DNA of 64,000 nt from Acinetobacter radioresistens DSM 6976 = NBRC 102413 = CIP 103788 (GCF_006757745.1 NZ_AP019740.1:1488001-1552000); one strand, 5' to 3'; positions 25,007 to 33,912 are shown, counted from the first letter of the stretch. The notes: generated from the sequence alone by a model not told the origin. Made by a program: numbers and translations.

Positions 25007-25693
25007 ATGAAAATTCTTATGGTTTTGACATCTCATAGTGCTTTAGGTAATACAGGTAAAAAAACTGGTTTCTGGTTAGAAGAATTTGCAGCTCCTTATT
25101 ATGTCTTTAAAGATGCTGGAGCAGACATCACGCTTGCTTCACCAGCAGGCGGTCAACCTCCTTTGGACCCAAAAAGTGATGAGCCAGATGCACAAACTGA
25201 AGCCACTCAGCGTTTTAAAGCAGATCAGGAAGCACAACAGGCTCTGGCAAATACACATATTCTGGCGGAAGTACAACCTGAACAGTTTGATGCAGTCTTT
25301 TATCCAGGTGGTCATGGCCCACTCTGGGACCTGAGCAATGATCAGAATTCCTTAAATATTCTGCAGTATTTTGATCAGGCACAAAAACCAATGGCGTTAG
25401 TCTGTCATGCTCCAGCTGTGCTTAAAAATTTGACTTCAAATGGTCAAAGCTTTGTAAAAGGTAAAAAAGTGACGGGATTTTCAAATAGTGAAGAAGATGC
25501 TGTAGGCTTAACTGAGGTCGTACCCTTCCTTATAGAAGATGAGTTTAAAGCTCAGGGTGCGTTATATGAAAAAGGTCCAGACTGGCAATCTTTTGTGCTG
25601 GTTGAGGGGCAACTCATTACTGGACAAAATCCGGGTAGTTCTGAAGAAGCTGCTGTAAAATTACTAGAGTTGTTAAAACTAGAAAAAGCTTAA
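25007..25693 (+). CDS. DJ-1/PfpI (type 1 glutamine amidotransferase-like) protein
   Basis: 228 residues. The nucleophile elbow is LVCHAPAVL with Cys133; YPGGHGPLWDL (about 99-109) is the partner glycine loop and an acidic residue near 25 (FWLEE) completes the usual Glu-Cys pair. This matches Hsp31/HchA-like and YDR533C-like members, reported as glyoxalases or protein-repair enzymes. The upstream in-frame ATG at 24926 adds 27 residues that do not belong to the fold, and MKILMVLTSH at 25007 is the natural start with AGGA before it. Confidence 0.85.
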   Translation: MKILMVLTSHSALGNTGKKTGFWLEEFAAPYYVFKDAGADITLASPAGGQPPLDPKSDEPDAQTEATQRFKADQEAQQALANTHILAEVQPEQFDAVFYPGGHGPLWDLSNDQNSLNILQYFDQAQKPMALVCHAPAVLKNLTSNGQSFVKGKKVTGFSNSEEDAVGLTEVVPFLIEDEFKAQGALYEKGPDWQSFVLVEGQLITGQNPGSSEEAAVKLLELLKLEKA

Positions 25694-25870
25694 AACAACT
25701 TAGGCTATTTAGATATCAAAATAATTCTAGCTGTTCAAGTATCAGTTAGAATTTATATAATTTAGTATCTAAATCAAAAAAGTTGTCATAGCTATTTTCT
25801 TAGATTAGCTTTATTAATAAGCAGGCTAAGCTTGAAAGAAACTGAGCAATTCTATATATAAATAATATTA

Positions 25871-26605
25871 TTATTCAAATTCACTTAAAACTTTTTCTGC
25901 AAACCACCGTGGGACTTCCAGTAATTCTGGGTTAACACGAAGTTTTTCCGCATTTTCTACTTCTGCAATAAATGCAGCTTTTTGTCCATTTGAAGAATTA
26001 TCAAAAATATAGGTGCGGTCTGAAGCTTCTATAGCCTGCATCAGCAGATCCATACTCCGGTAGTAACGCTCACGGATTTTAATTTCAGGCACTGGATGCC
26101 CACCTTGGCTTACGCGATATTCAACTCTGGCAATATTAATATCAGGGTCAATTGTTGAGACATAATAAAGATAAGTGCGAAAACCCTGTTTTTGAGCTTC
26201 ACGCAAGAACTCGATCTTACTGATATGTGACATGACTGTTTCAAAAGTAAAGCTTACTTTGAGTTCGATAAACTTTAAACGTATGAAGTCAATAATACGG
26301 GCAGCCAGGTAAGAGTCCACCTCATCTGGCTGGAAGATAATATTTTCATCTGGCTCTAGAATTGGAGAGGTACTAAGTAAGGGCCCGTTTTTACGCTTCT
26401 TGGTCTGTAAAAACTCAATAAGCTCTACTGCTTTTAAAGCTTGATGATAGCTCTTGAGATTACATCGACAGGTTTCTTTAAGCTCTTTTTCCAGCTCATC
26501 TGCATTTAAATAAGCCCCAATATAATGGGGCAATAAATATTCTTTAATCGTACTTTTACCGGAACCATTTGGACCGGCAAACATTCTGATTCTAGGTTGA
26601 GGCAT
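25871..26605 (-). CDS. Zeta-toxin-like P-loop kinase
   Basis: 244 residues. Walker A GPNGSGKST at residues 11-19, the TFETVMSH segment and the late arginine helix RVEYRVSQGGHPVP followed by I..RYYRSMDLL are those of the COG4185/zeta-like group. True zeta toxins phosphorylate UDP-N-acetylglucosamine; many chromosomal relatives have no proven toxicity. An insertion (about residues 65-95) separates the P-loop from the central domain. Two bases downstream of a small gene of the same strand, so the two are one operon and may be a toxin-antitoxin-like pair. Confidence 0.78.
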   Translation of the reverse strand: MPQPRIRMFAGPNGSGKSTIKEYLLPHYIGAYLNADELEKELKETCRCNLKSYHQALKAVELIEFLQTKKRKNGPLLSTSPILEPDENIIFQPDEVDSYLAARIIDFIRLKFIELKVSFTFETVMSHISKIEFLREAQKQGFRTYLYYVSTIDPDINIARVEYRVSQGGHPVPEIKIRERYYRSMDLLMQAIEASDRTYIFDNSSNGQKAAFIAEVENAEKLRVNPELLEVPRWFAEKVLSEFE

Positions 26606-26607
26606 AT

Positions 26608-26868
26608 TTAAATAGCCGTTTCCTGTTTTTTACGACGTTTCATTACCTGACGCTGCTGCGGCTGTATAGACTGATATGCATGTCCAGTATCTTTTAGAAA
26701 GACTTTTTCACCATCTGGCAAGTGTTTAACCAGTTTATGCTGCTCTGTATAAACGACTTCAGAAGAAGCACATGCCTGTTCAAATGCATTTCGAAATGCC
26801 TGTATTGCAAGTTTAGGAATCATTGCTTCCTCATGCATGGACATATTCATCATTGTAAGTGCTGACAT
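26608..26868 (-). CDS. Small protein paired with the zeta-like kinase (possible antitoxin)
   Basis: 86 residues from the ATG at 26868, chosen because GAGGTG stands at the right distance. An ATG 30 bp upstream lacks a site. Helical N-terminus (MSMHEEAMIPKLAIQAFRNAFEQA), then KHLPDGEKVFLKDTG and a basic tail (RQVMKRRKKQ). I recognise no named family, but small genes of this type commonly precede zeta-like kinase genes in Acinetobacter. The C-terminal basic patch could bind DNA or the partner. Confidence 0.65.
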   Translation of the reverse strand: MSALTMMNMSMHEEAMIPKLAIQAFRNAFEQACASSEVVYTEQHKLVKHLPDGEKVFLKDTGHAYQSIQPQQRQVMKRRKKQETAI

Positions 26869-26966
26869 TGATTCACCTCTGCGCCAATCTGTACGCATTT
26901 AGTTTATCTTATCACAAAGCTGAATTTTGTCTATTTTTACAGCTCACCATTTTAAATCTTATCTAT

Positions 26967-27866
26967 TTATAGATGAATCAGCTGCCGGTTATCCTCAATA
27001 ATATTTAACCATGCTCGAGTGGCAGCTGACATACTGACAGTAGAGTCCCAAGCCATGCTTAAAGTCCAGTTTAAAGAGGGCTCTTGTAAAATAGATATAT
27101 TAAATTTAGCAGGATCAAGCTTATTACAATAAAGCTCAGGTAATAACGCGACACCCATACCTGACTCGACCATCTTCGCAATAAAATCCCACTGGCTACT
27201 TTTACAGATTACATGAGGTACGAAACCTGCCTGATGTGCAGCTTCAGTAATCATATTATTTAAACTAAAACTGTCATCGTAAAAAAGGAAATCTTCGGTT
27301 TTAAGCTCTGCAAGCCTGACTGTAGTCCTGCCCTTCCATATCGAGTTGCTCACGGAGAGTAAGCATAAGGAAGAATTAACCACCGGGATTGAATTAAATA
27401 CCGGTTTCAATTCACCTAACAATATACCGACATCAACTGTTTTAGCTAAAATTGCCTGTTCTATACCATTTGCACCTACTTCTAGAAAATTCAGCTCAAT
27501 TTCTGGATATTTTTGATGAAACAATGCAATAAGTGAGCTGAACAATACAGACCCTAAAGGCGGCAAGCCAAGAGTCAGCTTACCTTTCTGTAAAGATTGG
27601 ATCTGCTGAATAGTATCAGTTATTTTTTTCTGTTCATCCAGAATAATTAAAGCATGCTGATAAATCTGCTCTCCAAGATACGTTAGTCTGATGTCACGTT
27701 TGCGGCCGGCTTTACCCTTCTTGAATAGCTCGCAGCCTAATTCGCTTTCAAGTTGGCCACTCGCTTTACTTACCGCAGGCTGAGTAAGAAAAAGCCGTTC
27801 AGCTGCCTGACTAAACCCTTGAGAACGCACAATTTCAACAAAAATTTTTAAAGCTTTAAACTCCAT
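26967..27866 (-). CDS. LysR-family transcriptional regulator
   Basis: 299 residues. Helix-turn-helix near residues 17-40 (GFSQAAERLFLTQPAVSKASGQLESELG), then a periplasmic-binding-like effector domain (GKLTLGLPPLGSV, DVGILLGEL). MEFKALKIF is the usual LysR opening; the longer frame to 27911 has no merit. Divergent from the LrgA/LrgB-type genes, the arrangement of CidR with cidAB, so it probably regulates them. Confidence 0.88.
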   Translation of the reverse strand: MEFKALKIFVEIVRSQGFSQAAERLFLTQPAVSKASGQLESELGCELFKKGKAGRKRDIRLTYLGEQIYQHALIILDEQKKITDTIQQIQSLQKGKLTLGLPPLGSVLFSSLIALFHQKYPEIELNFLEVGANGIEQAILAKTVDVGILLGELKPVFNSIPVVNSSLCLLSVSNSIWKGRTTVRLAELKTEDFLFYDDSFSLNNMITEAAHQAGFVPHVICKSSQWDFIAKMVESGMGVALLPELYCNKLDPAKFNISILQEPSLNWTLSMAWDSTVSMSAATRAWLNIIEDNRQLIHL

Positions 27867-27968
27867 AAATAAATTATTCCAAATAGATATAATCATTTTT
27901 ATATTATTCATAATTTAATATAAAAATTATATTTAAAATAGCGTAGAGCTTTTATTTTTATTTAAATT

Positions 27969-28403
27969 ATGGACACCATCATGCGGTTACGGCTTTTCTA
28001 TTCCTTAAAACTACTCATCCAGATTGGACTGTTATTTGTATTTTGGGGTATAGGATACTTACTGCAAAAGGTATTAAATTTACCGATCTCTGCAGCGGTG
28101 CTCGGGCTGATAATTACTCTGCTGGCTCTAGCAAGTGGAGTATTTAAACTTGAATGGATTAAAAAAGGTTCGGATTTTATTTTAAATGAACTGGTCCTGT
28201 TCTTTATTCCCTGTGTTATTGGTGTGATGAATTATAAGACACTCTTGCTTAATCAGGGGTGGCAGTTAATTGTAAGTGTCCTATTAGGTACTATTTGCGT
28301 TATGATAGTTACCGCCTATAGTATTTACCTAGGCTTTAAATTTGAACATTATTTAAAAGCTAAAAGACAGGTGCCAACTGATCATGCTGGAGAAAAAGCA
28401 TGA
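27969..28403 (+). CDS. CidA/LrgA-family membrane protein
   Basis: 144 residues with four hydrophobic segments (GLLFVFWGIGYLLQ, PISAAVLGLIITLL, VLFFIPCVIGVMNY, VLLGTICVMIV). LPISAAVLGL and LVLFFIPCVIG are family hallmarks. The CidA/LrgA proteins are holin-like or, in some species, linked with LrgB in export of pyruvate or glycolate. It overlaps the LrgB gene by four bases (ATGA). No clear ribosome site, so the start may shift to the ATG at 27981. Confidence 0.82.
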   Translation: MDTIMRLRLFYSLKLLIQIGLLFVFWGIGYLLQKVLNLPISAAVLGLIITLLALASGVFKLEWIKKGSDFILNELVLFFIPCVIGVMNYKTLLLNQGWQLIVSVLLGTICVMIVTAYSIYLGFKFEHYLKAKRQVPTDHAGEKA

Positions 28404-29101
28404 GTACTACAGTTCTGGCTTATTTACTATTATTGCTGACCTTAGTCAGTTATTACTTTGCTAAAAGACTGTATCAGCAGTTTCCTTATTTACTATTATC
28501 TCCAGCTTTTTTTGTACCAATCGTACTGGTCACTGGAATGGTTTATTTTCATATTCCTTATACAACCTATATGCAGGAGAGTCGCTGGCTGGTATGGATG
28601 CTAGGCCCGGCCACTGTTGCTTTTGCCATACCGATTTATGAATACCGTAACATTATACGCGAACATTTATTTTCAATCAGTTTAGGGGTATTTGCGGGAA
28701 TGTTAGCTGGTATTTTAAGTGCTTTCTATCTGGCAAGATTATTCAAGTTTGATGATGCTACCACTTATAGTTTAATGTCACGTTCTATTTCTACTCCGTT
28801 TGCCATAGAACTTACTGAACACGTAGGCGGTTCAGTAGAACTGGTCATTTTATTTACCATGATGACAGGCGTTGCGGGAATGCTGTGTGGTGATCTAGTT
28901 TTGATCGCATTAAAACTCAAGTCCCATTTTGCACATGGCGCGGCTTTAGGCAATGCTGCACATGGTTTTGGTACTACCAAGGCTTATATGCGTCACCGTG
29001 AAGAAGGTGTAGTAGCCAGTCTGACTATGGTTTTAGCTGGCGTATTTATGGTGCTTGCCGGACCCTTTCTAATTCGGCTTATTTTGCGCTTAACAGGTTA
29101 A
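28400..29101 (+). CDS. CidB/LrgB-family membrane protein
   Basis: 233 residues, multi-spanning. The family signature is complete: LGPATVAFAIPIYE, SRSISTPFAIELTEHVGG, and HGFGTTKAYMRHREEG. Acts with the LrgA-type partner encoded just upstream. Its TAA stop overlaps the stop codon of the convergent cobS gene by three bases plus one, with no terminator between the two units. Confidence 0.88.
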   Translation: MSTTVLAYLLLLLTLVSYYFAKRLYQQFPYLLLSPAFFVPIVLVTGMVYFHIPYTTYMQESRWLVWMLGPATVAFAIPIYEYRNIIREHLFSISLGVFAGMLAGILSAFYLARLFKFDDATTYSLMSRSISTPFAIELTEHVGGSVELVILFTMMTGVAGMLCGDLVLIALKLKSHFAHGAALGNAAHGFGTTKAYMRHREEGVVASLTMVLAGVFMVLAGPFLIRLILRLTG

Positions 29102-29850
29102 ACCAAAGCTGGCAGATAAAATACAGACAATGCACATGTTAATAAAATTGTGGTTTCACTTATTTCGATAGCTGCTCCTACAGTATCTCCAGTAATACCC
29201 CCGATGCGCTGAATAAATTTAAATCTTAAATAAAGCAGAGTGACGATTCCGCTTGCAAGTCCAATTGATCCGGCAAGACTTAAATAACACGAAAGAAAAG
29301 TAGTGATAATCAATATACTAAAAGCTATAGTGCGAGGTAAATATTCAGTTATAGCTGAACCCAAACCGGACTTACGTACATATGGAGTCGTCAAGAACAG
29401 AAACAATGGCGCTAAACGGCCCAAGAGTGGGATTAAAATAATCAAATCATATTGATGCATTTCAATCAGCAAATATAAAGCAGCTAGCTTTAATAAACTG
29501 ATTAATATCAGGCTTAACACGCCAATTGGACCACAATTTGGGTCTTTCATAATGTTTAAAGTTCGTTCTGGGTCACCAAAACCGCCAACCCAGGCATCAG
29601 CAGTATCTGCGAGTCCATCCAGATGTAAACCACCTGTGAGCCAAATCCATATAACTAGAATAAAAGTAGCTAGCACTAAACTGGGTAAGGCCTGTAAAAC
29701 CAAAGTCAAGGCAAAAAGCAGGCCACCGATCATCAACCCAACCAGTGGATAAAACAGTAAGGATTCCGCATTCTGCTTTAGACTGGGCATCTGTTTTAAT
29801 TTAATTGGAAAGACCGTCAAAAACTGTAAAGCAATCATTAAGCGAATCAT
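29098..29850 (-). CDS. cobS: Adenosylcobinamide-GDP ribazoletransferase (cobalamin synthase)
   Basis: 250 residues, integral membrane. GGLHLDGLADTADAWVGG carries the metal-binding acidic residues of CobS; RIGGITGDTVGAAIEISE is the conserved C-terminal loop. Joins adenosylcobinamide-GDP and alpha-ribazole (phosphate) to form the nucleotide loop of adenosylcobalamin. Last gene of a cobU-cobT-cobC-cobS series with overlapping ends (ATGA with cobC), which fits salvage of cobinamide rather than de novo synthesis. Confidence 0.93.
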   Translation of the reverse strand: MIRLMIALQFLTVFPIKLKQMPSLKQNAESLLFYPLVGLMIGGLLFALTLVLQALPSLVLATFILVIWIWLTGGLHLDGLADTADAWVGGFGDPERTLNIMKDPNCGPIGVLSLILISLLKLAALYLLIEMHQYDLIILIPLLGRLAPLFLFLTTPYVRKSGLGSAITEYLPRTIAFSILIITTFLSCYLSLAGSIGLASGIVTLLYLRFKFIQRIGGITGDTVGAAIEISETTILLTCALSVFYLPALV

Positions 29851-30455
29851 TTTTCAGATGCTTCCAGTGCATATGATTGGGGATTATGCGGGTTTAAGTA
29901 CAAAGTATGGAGCTGGCCTAATTCAGCCGGTATTTTTAAAAGATGATCTGGTGACTGATCTAAAGCCAGACATTTCATCAATTTAATTACGCCTCCATGA
30001 CAAATAACCAGTACCTGTCGCCAGTTATTTTCTAACATTTGCTGATGAATAAGCTGGAAAGCCCGTTGAATACGATATTGAAATTCATGTAATGGCTCAG
30101 CTTCAGGCGGTGTATAAAATGAAGGTTTCTCCCAGAAACTGGCTAAGAGTTCAGGTTCACGTTGATAAATCTCTTCAGTACTGCATCCCTCCCATTGTCC
30201 AAAATTCATTTCTTTAAGGTCAGAATTGAGAATTAAGGGTAATTTCAGCTGTTGTGAGAGCTGTCTGGCAAAGTGTGAACAACGTATAAGTGTAGAGCTA
30301 TAAATAGCCTGCCACTGAACCGGTTGTTGTAATTTTTCTAGAACTGCAAGCTGCATCTGCTGCCAACCTTCAGGTGTAAGTGCATCGTCAGTATAGCCAC
30401 GTAAAGTATGTCCCAACTCAGTCTGACCATGGCGCAAAAGGTCTAGCTGTAACAT
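29847..30455 (-). CDS. Histidine phosphatase family protein, probable alpha-ribazole phosphatase (CobC-like)
   Basis: 202 residues. The catalytic RHG motif is at the N-terminus (LLRHGQTELG, His8) and the second histidine in VICHGGVIKL; EMNFGQWEG supplies the usual acid-base region. By position between cobT and cobS it should dephosphorylate alpha-ribazole 5-phosphate or adenosylcobalamin 5-phosphate. The start ATG follows the cobT stop directly. Family assignment is certain; the exact substrate rests on context. Confidence 0.85.
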   Translation of the reverse strand: MLQLDLLRHGQTELGHTLRGYTDDALTPEGWQQMQLAVLEKLQQPVQWQAIYSSTLIRCSHFARQLSQQLKLPLILNSDLKEMNFGQWEGCSTEEIYQREPELLASFWEKPSFYTPPEAEPLHEFQYRIQRAFQLIHQQMLENNWRQVLVICHGGVIKLMKCLALDQSPDHLLKIPAELGQLHTLYLNPHNPQSYALEASEK

Positions 30456-31508
30456 CTAAACTTTTTCACCAATTACTGCTGCTTCGGCAAAAGTCGCCAT
30501 TTGATTATGTAAAGCGCAAGCTAATTTAATTATACCTAAGGCAGCACCAGCGCCGCTGGCTTCCCCCAACCGCAAGTTCAATTTTAAAAGTGGCTGGGCT
30601 TGAAGTTCAGCAAGTATACGCTGGTGGCCATACTCAGCGGACTGATGTCCAAATAGCATCCAATGCCACACTGCTGAATTCAAACGTACAGCACATAATG
30701 CAGATACTGAGCTGATAAAACCATCAACTATTATAGGTAAGCCAAGTTGTGCACAGCGTATATAAGCTCCTGTCATCGCTGCGAGCTCTAAACCACCTAC
30801 AGCACTAAGAATTTTAAAAGCATCTGATCCTGCATAACTTTTATGTAGCTCAATAGCCTGATCAATAACCTGCTTTTTATGAGATAACTGCTCTTGCCGA
30901 ATACCCGTCCCTACACCTGTTAATTTCTCTGCAGGTTCATTCAATAATAGACATGCTACAGCTGAAGCAGAACAAGTATTTCCAATCCCCATTTCCCCGG
31001 CAACAAAGAGTGAAGCTTGCTCTGCCACAGCCTCCTCTACACTTTTTGCACCAAGTTCCATTGCCTGTTTACACTGCTCTTCGGTCATGGCAGTTTGTGT
31101 GGCAAAGTTAGCAGTTCCTGGCGCAATACAGTGACGTTCAACGCCAGGATAATGATAAGGTTCCCCAACTGAACCGCAGTCAATTACTTTCAACTTGGCA
31201 TTGTATTCTTTGGCAATAACGCTGATACACGCCCCACCTGTCATAAAATTTTGCAGCATTTGGCGGGTAACAGCTTGAGGATAAGCAGAAATATTCTCTT
31301 CCATCACTCCATGATCACCAGCAAAAATTGTAATCCATGGGTAGTTAATCTCTGGACGTTCATTACCCTGCAGGGCAGCTAAACGGACAGCAACCTGCTC
31401 CAGTTCTCCAAGAGAACCGGACGGTTTAGTCAGTTGCGACTGTCGTAGTTCAGCCAGTATTTTTATTTCTGTATCTGGCTGCTTACAAGGTTCTAACCAC
31501 CAGTTCAT
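30456..31508 (-). CDS. cobT: Nicotinate-nucleotide-dimethylbenzimidazole phosphoribosyltransferase
   Basis: 350 residues, full length. KPSGSLGELE near the N-terminus, FAGDHGVMEENIS, TGGACISVIA, GEMGIGNTCSASA with the catalytic-type Glu, and GEASGAGAALGI at the end are conserved CobT blocks. Makes alpha-ribazole phosphate from dimethylbenzimidazole. The ATG at 31508 is inside TAATG with the cobU stop; the longer frame upstream lies in cobU and is not used. Confidence 0.93.
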   Translation of the reverse strand: MNWWLEPCKQPDTEIKILAELRQSQLTKPSGSLGELEQVAVRLAALQGNERPEINYPWITIFAGDHGVMEENISAYPQAVTRQMLQNFMTGGACISVIAKEYNAKLKVIDCGSVGEPYHYPGVERHCIAPGTANFATQTAMTEEQCKQAMELGAKSVEEAVAEQASLFVAGEMGIGNTCSASAVACLLLNEPAEKLTGVGTGIRQEQLSHKKQVIDQAIELHKSYAGSDAFKILSAVGGLELAAMTGAYIRCAQLGLPIIVDGFISSVSALCAVRLNSAVWHWMLFGHQSAEYGHQRILAELQAQPLLKLNLRLGEASGAGAALGIIKLACALHNQMATFAEAAVIGEKV

Positions 31509-32026
31509 TATTTTTCCTCTTTGAGTATTATGGGGAATCCAGCTACACAAAACACTACTTTTTGTGCGATTTGTCCAATCTGCTGGTGCAAACGTCCAGA
31601 TTCATCTATAAATTTACGGCTGATGTTCCCCATCGGCACCACACCAAGACCTGTTTCATTACTCACCAAAATAATCTCGGACTTCAGATTTGGTAAAATA
31701 GTTAACAGCTTTTGACACTGACTCATCTGCAGTTCTGAAGCATCCTGTAACAACAGATTACTCATCCACAGGGTCAGGCAGTCAATCAGAATAAGTTGAT
31801 TTTGAGCATCAATTTCTTGTAATTTTTCTGAAAGATATAAAGGCTCTTCAATTACTTGCCATTCTCGTGGCCGTGATTCCTGATGGTGCAAGATTCTCTC
31901 TTGCATTTCTTCATCAAGTGGCTGTGCAGTAGCAATATAAATAACATTTAGCCCGCTCTCTAGAGCTATTTTTTCTGCCAGCCTGCTTTTACCTGAACGG
32001 GCGCCTCCTAAAATGAGCTGTAACAT
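31508..32026 (-). CDS. cobU: Adenosylcobinamide kinase / guanylyltransferase
   Basis: 172 residues. P-loop GGARSGKS at residues 7-14, the AEKIALESG helix, HHQESRPREW with the guanylylated-histidine region, IDCLTLWMSNLL and the SNETGLGVVPMG loop identify CobU/CobP. Phosphorylates adenosylcobinamide and attaches GMP. Overlaps the upstream 2H phosphoesterase gene by 19 bases, so translation is coupled. Confidence 0.93.
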   Translation of the reverse strand: MLQLILGGARSGKSRLAEKIALESGLNVIYIATAQPLDEEMQERILHHQESRPREWQVIEEPLYLSEKLQEIDAQNQLILIDCLTLWMSNLLLQDASELQMSQCQKLLTILPNLKSEIILVSNETGLGVVPMGNISRKFIDESGRLHQQIGQIAQKVVFCVAGFPIILKEEK

Positions 32027-32655
32027 ATATGACCTAACTTAAAAGTAGTATGAGGATATAAAGGGCCTTGCAGAACTTTTGCCTGATAAGTTCCAAATAT
32101 TAATTTAGATATATTTAAATTAAACCGATCTACTTTAAACTTCCTAATTCGATCCCATACTTGTTTTGCCGGAAAGGCATCACGATATAAACCTAATGTA
32201 ATATGTGGATAATATTCTAAAGAAGCAATTTCTGGACAATTTAAATTTAAAGTTTGTCTTAACTGGCTAAGCCATTTTCCAGAATCTTCTATATCAATAA
32301 ATAAAGCTGTTTCAAAACTATTTAATAGACCTGTTTTTAAACTGAATACAGGAGGTGAAAGTCTTTGTAGCTGTTGTAATTGTTGTCGAAATTGCACTGC
32401 ACTAAAATCATCATCATAAAGTGCTACTGAATCATTCATTTTAAAGCCGCATATAAACAGTGTAATATGAAACTGGCGTTGGTTAGGCTCAAGCAGCAAA
32501 TCCCGAAAAGATTCACGAATATTTTTTAAATTGGCTACTACTTCTGGATCAGTAATCTCGATATACCAGAGTCCGTATTCCTGGCGGCCATGATGCCATT
32601 CGGGATAGTTCCGTGTAATGGTAGGAACCGTATATAAATCAGGCTTCAAAAACAC
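32008..32655 (-). CDS. 2H phosphoesterase (2'-5' RNA ligase-like) protein
   Basis: 215 residues with the two H-x-[ST] motifs of the 2H superfamily: FHITLF near residue 61 and PHITLGLY near residue 157. Known members act on 2',3'-cyclic phosphates or ADP-ribose cyclic phosphate. The start is GTG. It is the first gene of the cobalamin operon and overlaps cobU, so a role on a nucleotide related to the lower loop of B12 is possible but is only inference; it may also be a passenger. Confidence 0.78.
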   Translation of the reverse strand: MFLKPDLYTVPTITRNYPEWHHGRQEYGLWYIEITDPEVVANLKNIRESFRDLLLEPNQRQFHITLFICGFKMNDSVALYDDDFSAVQFRQQLQQLQRLSPPVFSLKTGLLNSFETALFIDIEDSGKWLSQLRQTLNLNCPEIASLEYYPHITLGLYRDAFPAKQVWDRIRKFKVDRFNLNISKLIFGTYQAKVLQGPLYPHTTFKLGHICYSSF

Positions 32656-32894
32656 GTTAGTTACACATCTATTACAACCCTGCTATTAAAGCATTTAATC
32701 ATCAATTTTGCTTGGGTGAAATTTATGAAATAAGCTTTTCTCACTCACTATTTCAACAGCTTTTAAATATAAAATAAAAAAGTCACTATAATGTTCAAGT
32801 TAGCTCAGGCTGTGCATGTGAATCTTAATTCAAAAAGATTCCTCCATTCTGTCTGCTATTATTTGATCAACTCATGTCTATAAAAAGGAATAAG
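32656..32894. other. Gap between the cob operon and the PAAR pseudogene
   Basis: 239 bp. I searched it for a cobalamin riboswitch leader (AdoCbl B12-box type sequence) ahead of the 2H/cob operon and saw none. Nothing else is recognisable. Confidence 0.4.
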
Positions 32895-33738
32895 ATGACA
32901 ACACCGTATATTATTATTGGCTGTCCCACGACTAGTGGCGGTCGGGTAATTTCTTGGAACAGTATATTCCTGATTGATGGCTTTGCTATCGCATGTGCTG
33001 GTGATAAAGCAACTTACCCCAAACATAAAACAGTTACTACGATTATATTTGGTGATCCACACATGCAAATCTTTGGTAAAGCTGCCGCACGAGTCAATGA
33101 TTCTTTATTATGTGATTGAAATTATTAACTACACAAGATTTAGTTGTTCAGGAAAATGGCAGTGGATCCGTATCTTCTGCTGCTAAGTCAGCAACAGCTA
33201 CAAGGTCACAGCAGCAATCAAGCCCAGATAGCTTTGTTAACGATGAATCTGAGAACTACTGCATTGAAGATTCAAAGACTGAAATTGTTGAGTTCAAGAA
33301 TTTGTTACCTCCATACAATCAAGACAAGTCAAATCTATTCGGCGTTGTTGTGCAAGCACTTTCTGATGCTTGTTCTTTTGAGGTATCGCATAAAATTGAA
33401 AAAAGGCAACTCTAAACGAAAAACAGTTAGCCGAAAAGCCAAACAATCTTGCAAGACTTACATTTAGATGTCAGCTACTTACTTTGCAAAATAAAAGCAG
33501 CGACGTGATTAGTAAGTGTTACGACACAGCGGCTGAAGCTACAAAAGTTGAATTAGATAAGCCTGAGAACAAGAGGGATCCGTACTATAGACGAGCTGAA
33601 TTTTCATACTTTCTCGTAAAATATAAAAGTGGGTATCCAGAATGCAAAGAGAAAATGCAAAAACTGATTGCTGATACTCAAGACCAAGAATTAAAGTCAC
33701 AGTTGCAAATTGTACATGACAACGAAGTTGTTCAGTAA
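32895..33738 (+). pseudogene. PAAR-domain type VI secretion protein with C-terminal extension, two frameshifts
   Basis: The first 74 codons encode a PAAR domain (GCPTTSGGRVIS, IDGFAIACAGDKATYP, GDPHMQIFGKAAARVNDS), the spike tip of the type VI secretion system. The frame then stops at 33119, but the next frame continues directly (KLLTTQDLVVQENGSGS) if one base is restored after TGTGATTG. A second break lies in the A6 run at 33399-33404: one more A joins the frame ATLNEKQLAEKPNNLA onward to 33738. With both bases restored the product is about 281 residues. The extension (about 205 residues, charged, ending VHDNEVVQ) has no family I recognise and could be an effector or adaptor. Either decay or sequencing error would explain the breaks. 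AAGGA stands before the ATG. Confidence 0.75.
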
Positions 33739-33903
33739 AAAAGAGCTCTGATTTCTCAAGGCTTTTTAATTTTTAGTTGATGAGAGCAAGTTCAGCTTCA
33801 TGAGAGTACATACCTACTGAAATCGGCTTTTAACTCTCAAGCTGTTTGAGATTCACCTTTTTTACTTTAACCATAATAAAATCTATGAATCCGGCGGGCT
33901 ATA

Positions 33904-33912
33904 ATTCAACAT
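33904..33912. repeat. Target-site duplication, left copy
   Basis: ATTCAACAT, repeated exactly at 34952-34960. Nine bases is the duplication size of the IS903 group of IS5. Confidence 0.92.

Noticed and set aside
33144..33467. 107-codon frame in the PAAR region
   Set aside because: Out of frame with the PAAR continuation; low-complexity reading. The frames in the repaired PAAR gene account for this DNA.
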